Shown here piece by piece: positions 44,083-52,520 of a DNA stretch of 64,000 nt; the stretch's first letter is position 1, and every line of letters begins with the position of its first letter. Position numbers and translations under genes: made by a program. The stretch spans positions 1-64,000 of the forward strand of contig NZ_JAJQRC010000002.1 in assembly GCF_046533115.1 (NCBI RefSeq), in the 5' to 3' direction. The notes beneath the pieces are model-generated. The model was not told the DNA's origin. It saw only the letters and a program-made list of their open reading frames with translations, and searched no databases. The DNA comes from JAIRMO01 sp046533115. Its GTDB lineage: Bacteria > Spirochaetota > Spirochaetia > Treponematales > Breznakiellaceae.

Positions 44083-44171
44083 GTCTATCCATAAAGCAAC
44101 CGACTTTAGGGATAGACAACTAAATAGCGCCACTTTCAAAATCATGGTCCCCGAACACCGGATTTTGAAAC
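44083..44171 (+). promoter_or_regulatory. Hairpins in the stretch before the MATE gene
   Basis: GTCTATCCATAAAG (44083-44096) pairs with CTTTAGGGATAGAC (44104-44117) except at one position. A second hairpin, TTTCAAAATC (44134-44143) with GATTTTGAAA (44161-44170), has the inner sequence TCATGGTCCCCGAACACCGG. A close relative of this second hairpin lies in the tnaA leader (34844-34883). The MATE gene has no clear ribosome binding site, so these may matter for its expression. I do not recognise a known riboswitch. Confidence 0.4.
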
Positions 44172-44189
44172 AGCCTCAGATAATAAGAA

Positions 44190-45554
44190 ATGACAAGAAA
44201 TCTTACCGTAGGAAATCCGGCGCTGCTAATCTTTTCCTTTGCCGTCCCTTTATTGATAGGCAACCTTTTCCAGCAGTTTTACAATATGGCGGACACCTTC
44301 ATCGTCGGTCGTACTATCGGTGTTTTTGCCTTGGCGGCGGTGGGTTGTACCGGAAGCATCAATTTCCTCATCCTGGGATTTATGATAGGTTTTACCCAGG
44401 GCGCGTCTATTATCACCTCCCAGCGTTTCGGCGGGGGGGATAGCCGGGGAATCCGCCGGAGTTTTGCGGCAAATTTACTTTTAGGCGCCGGGATAACCCT
44501 GGCCCTTATGGCGGTGAGTATCACCACGGCCCGTCCCCTGTTAAAGCTCCTCAATACCCCGGAGGAAATTTTTGATTCCGCCTATTCCTATATCATCGTC
44601 ATATACTGGGGTATCCCCGCCGCGTTTTTGTTTAACCTGTTTTCTAATATAATGCGGGCGGTCGGAGACAGCCGTACCCCCCTGATATTCCTGGTGATCG
44701 CCTGTATCATCAATATAATTTTGGATTATGTGTTTATCTTGGCCTTTCATACCGGAGTAGAAGGGGCGGCCTATGCCACGGTAATTGCCCAATTATTATC
44801 GGGTGTTTTTTGCATTCCGGTGATCCGCAAAAAACTCCCCATCCTCAGGATAACCCGGGAGGACTGGAAGCTTGATCTTCGGGAACTGATGAAACATCTG
44901 CGGATGGCGGTTCCCATGGGGTTTCAGATGAGTATCATCGCTATCGGGGTGGTAACCGTCACCTTTGCCTTGAACATCCTGGGGACTACCGCTGTGGCGG
45001 CTTTTACCGCGGCCCAAAAAATAGACATGGTGGCCACCATGCCCCTAGGTTCCTTTGGGGCGGCCATGACCACCTACGCGGCCCAAAATTACGGGGCCCG
45101 AAAGATAGACCGGATTGAAAAAGGGGTACTCCAGTGCTCCCTGATGTCCTGCTCCTTTGGCATCCTTATGGGGATCCTCTTCTTTTTTATCGGGAACCAT
45201 CTGGCGGCGATCTTTTTAGGCACCGACTTAGCAGCCATCGCCTTGGCCCATACCTATCTTAAAATAACCGGTTCCTTTTATTTCTTTTTAGCCTGTCTCT
45301 TTATCTTCCGTCAAACCCTACAAGGGCTGGGGGATAGTTTAATCCCTACCATCGCGGGGATCACGGAACTGCTCATGCGTACCTTCGCCGCAATAATCCT
45401 TTCCCGGTATTTTGGGTTTATCGGGATCTGTTTTGCCGGCCCCATGGCCTTTGTCGGGGCCTGTATTCCCCTCACCTCCGCCATTATTTTTACCCTAAAA
45501 CGGCTCCTCCGTAAATCCGTTGCCGAAAAAAAGCAGCTTACCTATAACCGGTAG
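44190..45554 (+). CDS. MATE-family multidrug/metabolite efflux pump
   Basis: Twelve-span inner-membrane antiporter, 454 residues. Typical segments: NPALLIFSFAVPLLIGNLFQQFYNMADTFIVGR, GFTQGASIITSQRFGGGD, AVGDSRTPL, and the second-half counterparts AYNYGAR-like YAAQNYGARKIDRIEKGV and FRQTLQGLGDSLIP. Belongs to the DinF/NorM-like group. Monocistronic; it converges on the methyltransferase gene 15 bases away. Confidence 0.93.
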   Translation: MTRNLTVGNPALLIFSFAVPLLIGNLFQQFYNMADTFIVGRTIGVFALAAVGCTGSINFLILGFMIGFTQGASIITSQRFGGGDSRGIRRSFAANLLLGAGITLALMAVSITTARPLLKLLNTPEEIFDSAYSYIIVIYWGIPAAFLFNLFSNIMRAVGDSRTPLIFLVIACIINIILDYVFILAFHTGVEGAAYATVIAQLLSGVFCIPVIRKKLPILRITREDWKLDLRELMKHLRMAVPMGFQMSIIAIGVVTVTFALNILGTTAVAAFTAAQKIDMVATMPLGSFGAAMTTYAAQNYGARKIDRIEKGVLQCSLMSCSFGILMGILFFFIGNHLAAIFLGTDLAAIALAHTYLKITGSFYFFLACLFIFRQTLQGLGDSLIPTIAGITELLMRTFAAIILSRYFGFIGICFAGPMAFVGACIPLTSAIIFTLKRLLRKSVAEKKQLTYNR

Positions 45555-45568
45555 GATCTGATAATCTT

Positions 45569-46444
45569 TTATACTCTTTTCACCGCCCGGATAAGCATCA
45601 CATCCCCCCAGCCATATTTTTTAGCCGCCCGGTCTGCCCAGCGTTTGACCGGCGGCGGGGCCGTACCAGCCGCGAGCCCTCCCCAGGTAATAACCCGCTC
45701 AACGCCAAACCCGGTTTGCAGGAGCAATTGGGAAAGGGTTTTAACCGAAAAGAGGTACAGATGGTCAAATATGGCGGAACGCCAGCGGCCTTTAAAGAAC
45801 CGAGCCTGAAACCCGGCTATATTGGGGGTGGTAACCAAAAAAAGCCCTCCCGGGGAAAGGATCCGGTACACTTCTCCGACAAAGGCGGCGGGATCATTCA
45901 GGTGCTCGATCAGATGGGAAGCCAGGACCAGGGTAAATTCGTTTTCGGGGAAATTATTTTTTTCCAGGGGAAGCACCCTGACATCAAGGCCCCGTTTGGC
46001 CCGGGCATATTCCGCCTGGGGGGTACTGATCTCCACCCCCCGGACCTGCCAGCCCCGTCCTCGCAAGAGGGTGAGGAGGGAACCCGTGGCACACCCCACA
46101 TCCAGCACCTTGGGGAACGGTTTCTTAGACAGGTTTAGGCTTTTTTCCCACTCGTAAAAACCGGCATCCTCCAGGGCCAGTTCTTGGAGGCGCAAAAAGG
46201 AAACTTCATTGGCCAATTCATAGGAAAGATAGGATTCGCCATAATCTTCCCGGTACCGGCTCATCACCGTTTGGTCCAGGGGTTGGGGATTTATTTGGAC
46301 CAGGCCGCAGCCCCGGCAGGCGACATAGGAAAAACCTTCACAGGAAAGCCGGGGCCGGAATTGCCGGGAGCCGCATAAAACACAGGGGATAAACTGAGAC
46401 TCCACGCCCCGTACCGGCGTGGACCAGGTTTTAATCGTCCTCAT
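45569..46444 (-). CDS. SAM-dependent methyltransferase with N-terminal zinc-finger-like motif
   Basis: Class I methyltransferase. CVLCGS and CRGCGLVQINPQP form a Cys4 knuckle at the N-terminus. Motif I VLDVGCATGSLLTLL, a glutamate in VRGVEISTPQ, LVLASHLIEHLNDP and LSPGGLFLVTTPN follow. This set-up is common in enzymes acting on surface polysaccharide or lipid precursors. Two starts are possible: 46444 (AAGGA five bases upstream, preferred) or 46492, which overlaps the stop of the upstream gene by ATGA. Third gene of an envelope-type cluster. Confidence 0.85.
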   Translation of the reverse strand: MRTIKTWSTPVRGVESQFIPCVLCGSRQFRPRLSCEGFSYVACRGCGLVQINPQPLDQTVMSRYREDYGESYLSYELANEVSFLRLQELALEDAGFYEWEKSLNLSKKPFPKVLDVGCATGSLLTLLRGRGWQVRGVEISTPQAEYARAKRGLDVRVLPLEKNNFPENEFTLVLASHLIEHLNDPAAFVGEVYRILSPGGLFLVTTPNIAGFQARFFKGRWRSAIFDHLYLFSVKTLSQLLLQTGFGVERVITWGGLAAGTAPPPVKRWADRAAKKYGWGDVMLIRAVKRV

Positions 46445-46488
46445 ACCTGTCCTTATGTAAAAGTCTGGTAATACCCCGAGCCGCGGCG

Positions 46489-47391
46489 TCATTCCACCAG
46501 GAAACGATATACATTATTCCGGACATTTCCGGTGATATCCTGGGCGATGACGGTAAGGGTTGCCTGTCCCCGTATAAACTCCACCTCGCCGATCTCAAAG
46601 GCCTGTTCAGAGGAATAAACCTGCTGGACCGGTACCAAACTGTTGCGGTACACCATCAAAACCCCGTCCCGGATGGAAAAGGTTTCAAAGGTCAAAACCC
46701 CAATCTCGATCCCGTTAAGGGAACATACAATCCGGTAGGGTGCCAGGGGTATTTCATTGGGATTGATACGGGTATCCGATGCCGCCACCAAAACCGTATA
46801 CCGTCCCTGGCGTATTGTCTTTGCCTGGGAAAGATCGATCCGGCTGTTTCGGTCAGTTTTCAGCAAAACCGATTGAATCTGGGGCGGCATGGTATCCTCA
46901 AGGGGGGCAATAATGGTGGAAGGATTAACCCAACGCCGTTCCCGACGATCAAAGAGGGAAAAATAAAATCCCCCCTGATTTGTCCATCCCGATTGACCCG
47001 CCGACGCGATAACCACATCCTTATCTATTATATCAGGAAGCGCAGGATTCGTCATATCCTCAAAGCGGCTGTATATACCGATGATCCCGTCCCCATGTTC
47101 CAGGGCTATCCAGGAACCCAGGGGAGAGGGCAGCACCGACGCAGTGTTGGACGGGGTGTGGTAAAAGATCAGTTCTCCCTTATCCGCGGCCCGGATAGGT
47201 CCCTCTGCCAGAAAAATATTACCCAAGGATGGCCGGCCTTCATCGTTCCATCCAAAATTACGGGTAATCCGGGCTTCCTGCGAGGGCCAGTCCATGGGGT
47301 AAAGATAGGTAATCCCCAAAACGGTAATACCTCCCAGGAACGCCAGAAAAAACATCCCGGGAATCCGCCGCTTTTTTATAAACCACCTCAT
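46489..47391 (-). CDS. Exported protein with degenerate M23 (LytM) domain
   Basis: An N-terminal membrane anchor (MFFLAFLGGITVLGITYLYP) precedes a LytM-like fold: RITRNFGWNDEGRPSLGN, AADKGELIFYH, SWIALEHGDGIIGIYSRF and QGGFYFSLFDRRERRWVNPST. The zinc ligands of active M23 peptidases (HxxxD and HxH) are absent, so it is probably an inactive, regulatory LytM like EnvC or NlpD-type factors. A C-terminal beta domain of ~130 residues follows. It overlaps both neighbours by ATGA, indicating tight co-expression. Confidence 0.75.
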   Translation of the reverse strand: MRWFIKKRRIPGMFFLAFLGGITVLGITYLYPMDWPSQEARITRNFGWNDEGRPSLGNIFLAEGPIRAADKGELIFYHTPSNTASVLPSPLGSWIALEHGDGIIGIYSRFEDMTNPALPDIIDKDVVIASAGQSGWTNQGGFYFSLFDRRERRWVNPSTIIAPLEDTMPPQIQSVLLKTDRNSRIDLSQAKTIRQGRYTVLVAASDTRINPNEIPLAPYRIVCSLNGIEIGVLTFETFSIRDGVLMVYRNSLVPVQQVYSSEQAFEIGEVEFIRGQATLTVIAQDITGNVRNNVYRFLVE

Positions 47392-48458
47392 TTTTTATCC
47401 AACTCAAAGGAAACCATGGTTGTCCCCCCCCCAATAAAAACCCGGGAATCTTGACGGCCAAGAAATACGGCTTGACTAATAAAGGGCGCTTCAATAATTT
47501 TAGTTTCCGGAAGCCGAATCACCACCAAATTTTTCCGGAATTCAGACTCCGAGGTAATAACAAAGAGAAGACCGTCATCACCACTACCGTCTATGGCATG
47601 AATATCCCCATCCAGGGGTAAAAAAAGACTCTTTCTGGTTTGAATAGTATAGACCCCCAGACCTCCGTTCCGCTCAAACACCACACGGTTGTCGTTATCA
47701 ATAAAAGCGATATGTACTTCCCGTCTGAACCCCTGGGGTAAGAATTCATGGTAAATAACCTTATAGGAATCCCCAAACCGTCCTAACAGAAGAAAACGCT
47801 GGGGGTCTATGCCGGAAACCATTGCCAATTTTGAACCGTCCCGGGAGATCCGGCAACCCAGAATCACCGAATACCGGGAACCTCCCGGTTCAAAGGGGGG
47901 GAAAACCAAACGGCCGTTCCCGTCCAAAAGTTCCACCGTGCCGTCCAGGGAACCGGTTACGATAAGACCGGCGGCGGCATCCATATAGGTAAGAGGGGCG
48001 GCAAAATCATGGGTCCATTGTACGGTCCCGGATTCATCCACCAGAGAGAGGGAAGTCTGTTCATAGTTAATAATGAACACCCGGTTATCCAAAAATTTAG
48101 GATAACCCCGGCTGTTTTTTATGGTTACTATCCGGCTGTTTAGGGGATCCCGGACCTCAATGGATTCAGGCATGGCTTGATATTCCGCCCAGCGGTCTTT
48201 TGAGAGGGATACATATCCCCCCTTAATGCGGTTAAGGGCAAAATTGCCCTGGGAATCAACATAACCAAAACGCCCCCCCAGCTCAAAGGGGATAAGCGGG
48301 CCGGTATCTTCAAAATCAGGATAATCGGATTCAAGGGATCTTAGCCATTGGGATGTTAAGATAGTTTCTACCGGTATCGGCCGGCCGGCGATAAAAGCAT
48401 AGAACATAAAAAGAAGGAAAACCGCGATAATCCAGTATTTTTGTTTTTTTTTAACCAC
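47388..48458 (-). CDS. Membrane-anchored beta-propeller-like protein
   Basis: One N-terminal membrane segment (YWIIAVFLLFMFYAFIAG) is followed by repeated beta motifs such as GLIVTGSLDGTVELLDGNGRLVFPPF, GTVQWTHDF and GLGVYTIQTRKSLFL, which suggest a WD40/PQQ-like propeller outside the membrane. A GTG start at 48458 is chosen: it has GGAAGGGG upstream, whereas the longer frame begins with a TTG inside a promoter-proximal hairpin. The gene is coupled to the inactive-M23 gene, so both may serve envelope assembly or cell division. No named family recognised. Confidence 0.72.
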   Translation of the reverse strand: MVKKKQKYWIIAVFLLFMFYAFIAGRPIPVETILTSQWLRSLESDYPDFEDTGPLIPFELGGRFGYVDSQGNFALNRIKGGYVSLSKDRWAEYQAMPESIEVRDPLNSRIVTIKNSRGYPKFLDNRVFIINYEQTSLSLVDESGTVQWTHDFAAPLTYMDAAAGLIVTGSLDGTVELLDGNGRLVFPPFEPGGSRYSVILGCRISRDGSKLAMVSGIDPQRFLLLGRFGDSYKVIYHEFLPQGFRREVHIAFIDNDNRVVFERNGGLGVYTIQTRKSLFLPLDGDIHAIDGSGDDGLLFVITSESEFRKNLVVIRLPETKIIEAPFISQAVFLGRQDSRVFIGGGTTMVSFELDKK

Positions 48459-48482
48459 CCAGGCCCCTTCCGTATGATTTAT

Positions 48483-48554
48483 AAAGGGGTGTTTCAAATT
48501 CCAACATTTTGAAATACCCCTTTATATATAGTATAGCAGGAGATCCTGTGTCAA
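48483..48554 (-). promoter_or_regulatory. Promoter with hairpin at the 5' end of the transcript
   Basis: On the minus strand TTGACA (48549-48554), 18 bases, TATATA (48525-48530). The expected transcript start falls in a long hairpin, 48483-48498 with 48508-48523 (AAAGGGGT/ACCCCTTT ends and TTTCAAA/TTTGAAA inner part). Such a 5' stem-loop typically slows RNA decay. On the other strand it may terminate stray transcription. Confidence 0.5.
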
Positions 48555-48744
48555 TCCGCCTCGGCGTATTCCCGCCATTGGGCAGGAGAACTGGAAGGCG
48601 AGGTAGTTTATCAATACCCGCCATGCCGCGGTAGGCTTGGTTAATTGTTCCGATTATCGTTCTGTTTTATGTAATGACTTGACATATTCTGCGGTATAAT
48701 ACAATACTTTAACCAGTCTGAAGTTTGCCACAAAAGGAGCGGTA

Positions 48745-49404
48745 ATGATTGATGACGATATATTAACCATAGAAGAGGTGGCCCGGTATTTACGAGTTTC
48801 GGAGCGGACCGTCTATGATTGGGCACAAAAAGGGGAAATTCCTTCAGGGAAAATAGGGACCGTATGGCGGTTTAAGAAAACGGAGATCGAACAATGGGTA
48901 AACGACCGTTTATCGGCCAATAAATTGAATCCCCAGTTTAATTCTATCCATATCGCCACGGTAATTTCTCCGGATCGGATCATTTTTCTTAATTATTCCA
49001 CAAAAAAGGATGCCCTCCTGGCATTGGCGGATAATCTTGCCAATGCCCCCCAGGTAAAAAACCGGCAGGAATTAGCCCAAGAGATCCTAAAGCGGGAAGA
49101 ACTGATGAGTACCGCCATGGGCAGGAGTATTGCCATACCCCACGTCCGGTTGTCTTCGGTAACCGATTTGGTTGTTTCCGTGGGGATAAGTCAGACCGAT
49201 ATTATTGATTTTCAAACCTTGGATGATGAGCCGGTCCGTCTGATCTTTATGATCGCCGCGGCTTATAACCAGCATGCCTATTATCTCCAGACCCTCTCTT
49301 TTTTTAGTGCCCGCTTGAAAAATCAGGAACTTAGAAATGCCCTGCTGGCGGCAAAAACTCCTGAAGAGGCCTATACCCTTTTGGCGGGGGAGTACAGGAC
49401 TTAA
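48745..49404 (+). CDS. PTS IIA (PtsN-like) protein with N-terminal excisionase-type HTH
   Basis: Residues 4-55 form a MerR/excisionase-like DNA-binding helix-turn-helix (LTIEEVARYLRVSERTVYDWAQKGEIP, then VWRFKKTEIEQWV). Residues 70-215 are a PTS EIIA-Ntr/fructose domain with the phospho-accepting histidine in SIAIPHVRLSS. Spirochaetes lacking a full sugar PTS keep such proteins, so this is likely a phosphorylation-controlled regulator rather than a transporter part. Ribosome binding site AGGAG six bases before the ATG. A TATAAT box lies at 48695-48700. Confidence 0.87.
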   Translation: MIDDDILTIEEVARYLRVSERTVYDWAQKGEIPSGKIGTVWRFKKTEIEQWVNDRLSANKLNPQFNSIHIATVISPDRIIFLNYSTKKDALLALADNLANAPQVKNRQELAQEILKREELMSTAMGRSIAIPHVRLSSVTDLVVSVGISQTDIIDFQTLDDEPVRLIFMIAAAYNQHAYYLQTLSFFSARLKNQELRNALLAAKTPEEAYTLLAGEYRT

Positions 49405-49466
49405 CGGAACCTGGGGAACTTAACCGCGGCTGTTTAAAGGCTGCTATTAGAGGAGTATTAACCACC

Positions 49467-50702
49467 CTATTCAAATCGTATACCCATCCACCGGGAGATT
49501 TCGCTTACATCTGCCCTGATGCGGCCCAGGGGAACCGGGGCGGTGGTTTCCGCCACCAGCCACTGGATCCCTTCATGGGTAAACCGGGCGCCGGTTCCGG
49601 GCAGATCGACCAGCCCCATGGCATGGTTATAGTCGGCGGAAACCATAATCGCCCCGGGGATATTGGCCTGTTCCAGAATAATAGCCCAGAGCATGGCCCG
49701 GCTGTCGCAGTCACCCCGGCCTTCGAAGGCGGCGCTCACCAGATTTACAAAATCACTGCCCAAAAGATCCCTCTCATAGGTAAAGGATTGTACCCATCCC
49801 AGGGCTTTTTCCGCGAGGACCATACCGGGGGATTCCTCTGCTGCCGGAGCCGCCGGATCTTTCCAGGCCGATACATTCCAGTATCGTTCCAGGACAAAGG
49901 CGGCATTGGCCAGTCGTTCAAAGGAATCCCGGTATATGGCCCGATAAAAACGGGTCCAGGCCTCCCGCCAAAGGGGGGATCGTCCGTAAAGCCTGAGAAC
50001 GACAAATTCCCGGTCTACCAGGGCTTGGGCGCCTTGGGCATCAAATTCCCTGAGAGAGACCTCAAGGCCAAGTCCCGCAAGATTATCAGTGATCCGCTTA
50101 CCCCGGGGATAGGTAAATTCCGTAATGGGCCCCGGGACATATCTATCCGCCTCTGAGGGCGCAATGGAATCCAGGGCTGATAAATGGAGGTACTCAAGCT
50201 CCCCTGCCCCGGCCGGGCCGTAAGCTAAGGCCAAAAGCAGGGGGGGTGTCTGGGCGCCTGCATTTTCCCCGCCGCCTTCCAGCTCAACACAGAGCCCCCA
50301 GCCCGCAAAAGCGGAACCTTCCTCTCCCGTCCGCTTATCCCTGGTCCCAAAGGCCAATTCCAGGAGAGCGGCTTTTTTATTTCGATATTCAAAGAAAACC
50401 ACTTCTCCCTGGTTTCCCAGGCGTTCTTGAACATCCGCAGTCAGGGCTTCCACCGACGGGTAGGCGGCTCCGGCATAAACAGCCAGATCAAGGGAGGTCT
50501 TCCATGAGGAAAAAAAAGAAAACCGATCCTTCCCGTTTCCGTCTTGATATTCATATCCTTCAGGAACATCAATACGAAATCCCCAGGTAGGAGAATAAAG
50601 GGGGGCGGAAACCATAAAAACCGGGCTTATCCCTCCAAACAAGAGGAGGATAAAAAAAACACTCCGTAAACGGGATATAACCGGATAAATTATTTGTTTC
50701 AT
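49467..50702 (-). CDS. Exported transglutaminase-like cysteine protease-fold protein
   Basis: The ATG at 50702 gives a membrane signal (VFFILLLFGGISPVFMVSAP). About 250 residues without clear family follow, then a transglutaminase-like core near the end. That core has the cysteine in EGRGDCDSRAMLWAIIL, the histidine in SADYNHAMGL and an acidic position in WLVAETTAP. The frame runs back to 51101 but that part is antisense to the pseudouridine synthase and is rejected. No ribosome binding site; TATTAT stands six bases before the ATG, so it may be leaderless. Confidence 0.75.
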   Translation of the reverse strand: MKQIIYPVISRLRSVFFILLLFGGISPVFMVSAPLYSPTWGFRIDVPEGYEYQDGNGKDRFSFFSSWKTSLDLAVYAGAAYPSVEALTADVQERLGNQGEVVFFEYRNKKAALLELAFGTRDKRTGEEGSAFAGWGLCVELEGGGENAGAQTPPLLLALAYGPAGAGELEYLHLSALDSIAPSEADRYVPGPITEFTYPRGKRITDNLAGLGLEVSLREFDAQGAQALVDREFVVLRLYGRSPLWREAWTRFYRAIYRDSFERLANAAFVLERYWNVSAWKDPAAPAAEESPGMVLAEKALGWVQSFTYERDLLGSDFVNLVSAAFEGRGDCDSRAMLWAIILEQANIPGAIMVSADYNHAMGLVDLPGTGARFTHEGIQWLVAETTAPVPLGRIRADVSEISRWMGIRFE

Positions 50703-50769
50703 GTTACTATAATAATCGGTAGATGCCGCAGGACTTATCTCAACGAAAATGGAAAACCCAGGAGGTTTT

Positions 50770-51465
50770 TTGAAAAATATTTCCCTTTTATTTGAAAATG
50801 ACGAATGTATTATCCTTAATAAGCCGGCCGGGCTTCCGGTACAGGGAGGGGAAAAGGTAGGAGCTTCTCTGGATAGGATCCTGGCCTCGGAACGATCTCC
50901 CCGGCCCCTTTTGGTACACCGTCTTGATAAGGATACCTCCGGGCTTATTCTGGTGGCAAAAAACCGGGAAGCCGCCGCCCGTTTTTCCGTCCTTTTTTCC
51001 TCCGGGGGGACGAACCGGGGTATCACCAAGTTATATCTCGCTATTTGCGCCGGGCAGCCGAATCCCCCCTCGGGGATCATCCGGGAGGAGCTTTCCGGCA
51101 AGCGGGGGATCCAAAAGGCGGTAACCTCCTATCGATTACTGGATGAAAACGGGGGATTTTCCCTCATGGAACTGAAACTGGGCACCGGTCGTACTCATCA
51201 GATCCGCCGCCACCTGTCCCGTTTGGGAAATCCCATCCTGGGGGATGATAAATACGGGAATTTCGCCCTAAATAAAGAACTCCGTAAAACCCTGGGACTC
51301 AAGTACCTCCTCCTCCATTCCGCCCGGCTCATCATCGATGCCTCCCTTTTAGGATATCCCCTGGATGTCAGCACCCCGCCGCCGGATTATTTTCAGATTT
51401 TTAACATAGGGGAAGGGCCGGGTTATGAACCGGTGCATCTGCCAAAAAGAAAGGAGAGTCTATAA
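50770..51465 (+). CDS. RluA-family RNA pseudouridine synthase
   Basis: Converts uridines in rRNA or tRNA. The catalytic motif HRLDKDTSGLILVAK, the opening LFENDECIILNKPAGLPVQGG and the RNA-binding LGTGRTHQIRRHLSRLGNPILGDDKYG are all present. TTG at 50770 is preferred, with GGAGG five bases before it; ATG at 50749 lies upstream of that ribosome binding site. No S4 domain, so it belongs with the short RluA/RluC-core enzymes. The stop overlaps the next ATG (TAATG). Confidence 0.9.
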   Translation: MKNISLLFENDECIILNKPAGLPVQGGEKVGASLDRILASERSPRPLLVHRLDKDTSGLILVAKNREAAARFSVLFSSGGTNRGITKLYLAICAGQPNPPSGIIREELSGKRGIQKAVTSYRLLDENGGFSLMELKLGTGRTHQIRRHLSRLGNPILGDDKYGNFALNKELRKTLGLKYLLLHSARLIIDASLLGYPLDVSTPPPDYFQIFNIGEGPGYEPVHLPKRKESL

Positions 51466-52487
51466 TGGCACAAATAACTATAGGGAAAACCGGAGTACGG
51501 GTGGAACAAAACGGCTTCGGCGCATTACCGATCCAGCGAATAACCGCCGATGAGGCGGTGTACCTCTTGAAGAAGGCCTATCACGGCGGTATAAATTTTT
51601 TTGATTCCGCCCGGGGCTATACCGACAGTGAGGAAAAGTTAGGGAAAGCCTTTACGGGTGAGTGGGAGCATATTTTTATTGCCACCAAGACCCCCGCCGG
51701 AAAAGCCGAACAATTTTGGGAGGATTTGGAAACCAGCCTTAGAATGTTAAAAACCGATCATATCGATCTATACCAGTTTCATAATCCCCCTTTCTGTCCA
51801 AAACCGGGAGATCCCAGTAAACTCTACGATGCCATGGTTCAGGCAAAAAAGCAGGGGAAAATCCGGTTTATCGGTATTACAAATCATCGTCTCCATATCG
51901 CCTGGGAAGCTATAGAATCAGGACTCTACGATACCCTCCAGTTTCCCCTGAGCTATCTGAGTTCTGAAAAAGACCTTGCCCTGGTTGCCGCCTGCAAGGA
52001 AAAGGGCATGGGCTTTATCGCCATGAAAGCCCTTTCAGGGGGACTTATCACCAATGCCGCGGCGGCCTATACATGGATGGCCCGTTTTAAAAATGTTATT
52101 CCTATCTGGGGTATTCAGCGGGAAGGGGAACTGGATGAATTTATTTCCTATATAAAAAATCCGCCGGTTTTAACCGAAGAGAGGATGTCCTTTATCGAAA
52201 GGGATCGAGCGGGCTTACAGGGCGCTTTCTGCCGGGGCTGCGGATACTGTATGCCCTGTCCTCAGGGAATCGTGATCAATATGTGCGCCCGGGCGTCGCT
52301 CTTACTCAGGCGTGCGCCTCTGGAGATGTTGATGTCGGAGCGGGGAAAGGCGATGATGAAAAAGGTGGAGGATTGTATTCACTGCGACCAATGCTCCGCC
52401 AAATGTCCCTATGGCCTGGATCCTCCCACCCTTTTACAAAAGAATTACCAGGATTATCAGGAGATCCTGGCGGGAAAACCGCTATAA
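51465..52487 (+). CDS. Aldo/keto reductase with C-terminal 4Fe-4S domain
   Basis: A TIM-barrel aldo/keto reductase (FFDSARGYTDSE with Asp and Tyr, IATKTPAG with Lys, LYQFHNPP with His) is fused to a ferredoxin-like tail. The tail has CRGCGYCMPCP and CIHCDQCSAKCPYGL, eight cysteines for two clusters. This arrangement is frequent in anaerobes, where electrons may come from ferredoxin as well as NAD(P)H. Coupled to the pseudouridine synthase by TAATG, although no functional tie is evident. Confidence 0.92.
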   Translation: MAQITIGKTGVRVEQNGFGALPIQRITADEAVYLLKKAYHGGINFFDSARGYTDSEEKLGKAFTGEWEHIFIATKTPAGKAEQFWEDLETSLRMLKTDHIDLYQFHNPPFCPKPGDPSKLYDAMVQAKKQGKIRFIGITNHRLHIAWEAIESGLYDTLQFPLSYLSSEKDLALVAACKEKGMGFIAMKALSGGLITNAAAAYTWMARFKNVIPIWGIQREGELDEFISYIKNPPVLTEERMSFIERDRAGLQGAFCRGCGYCMPCPQGIVINMCARASLLLRRAPLEMLMSERGKAMMKKVEDCIHCDQCSAKCPYGLDPPTLLQKNYQDYQEILAGKPL

Positions 52488-52520
52488 CCAGAAGCTTTTT
52501 CAGGATCAAGCGCCGGGACA

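Noticed and set aside
50703..51101. N-terminal extension of the transglutaminase-like protein
   Set aside because: This stretch is antisense to the conserved pseudouridine synthase core, while the ATG at 50702 gives a proper signal sequence.
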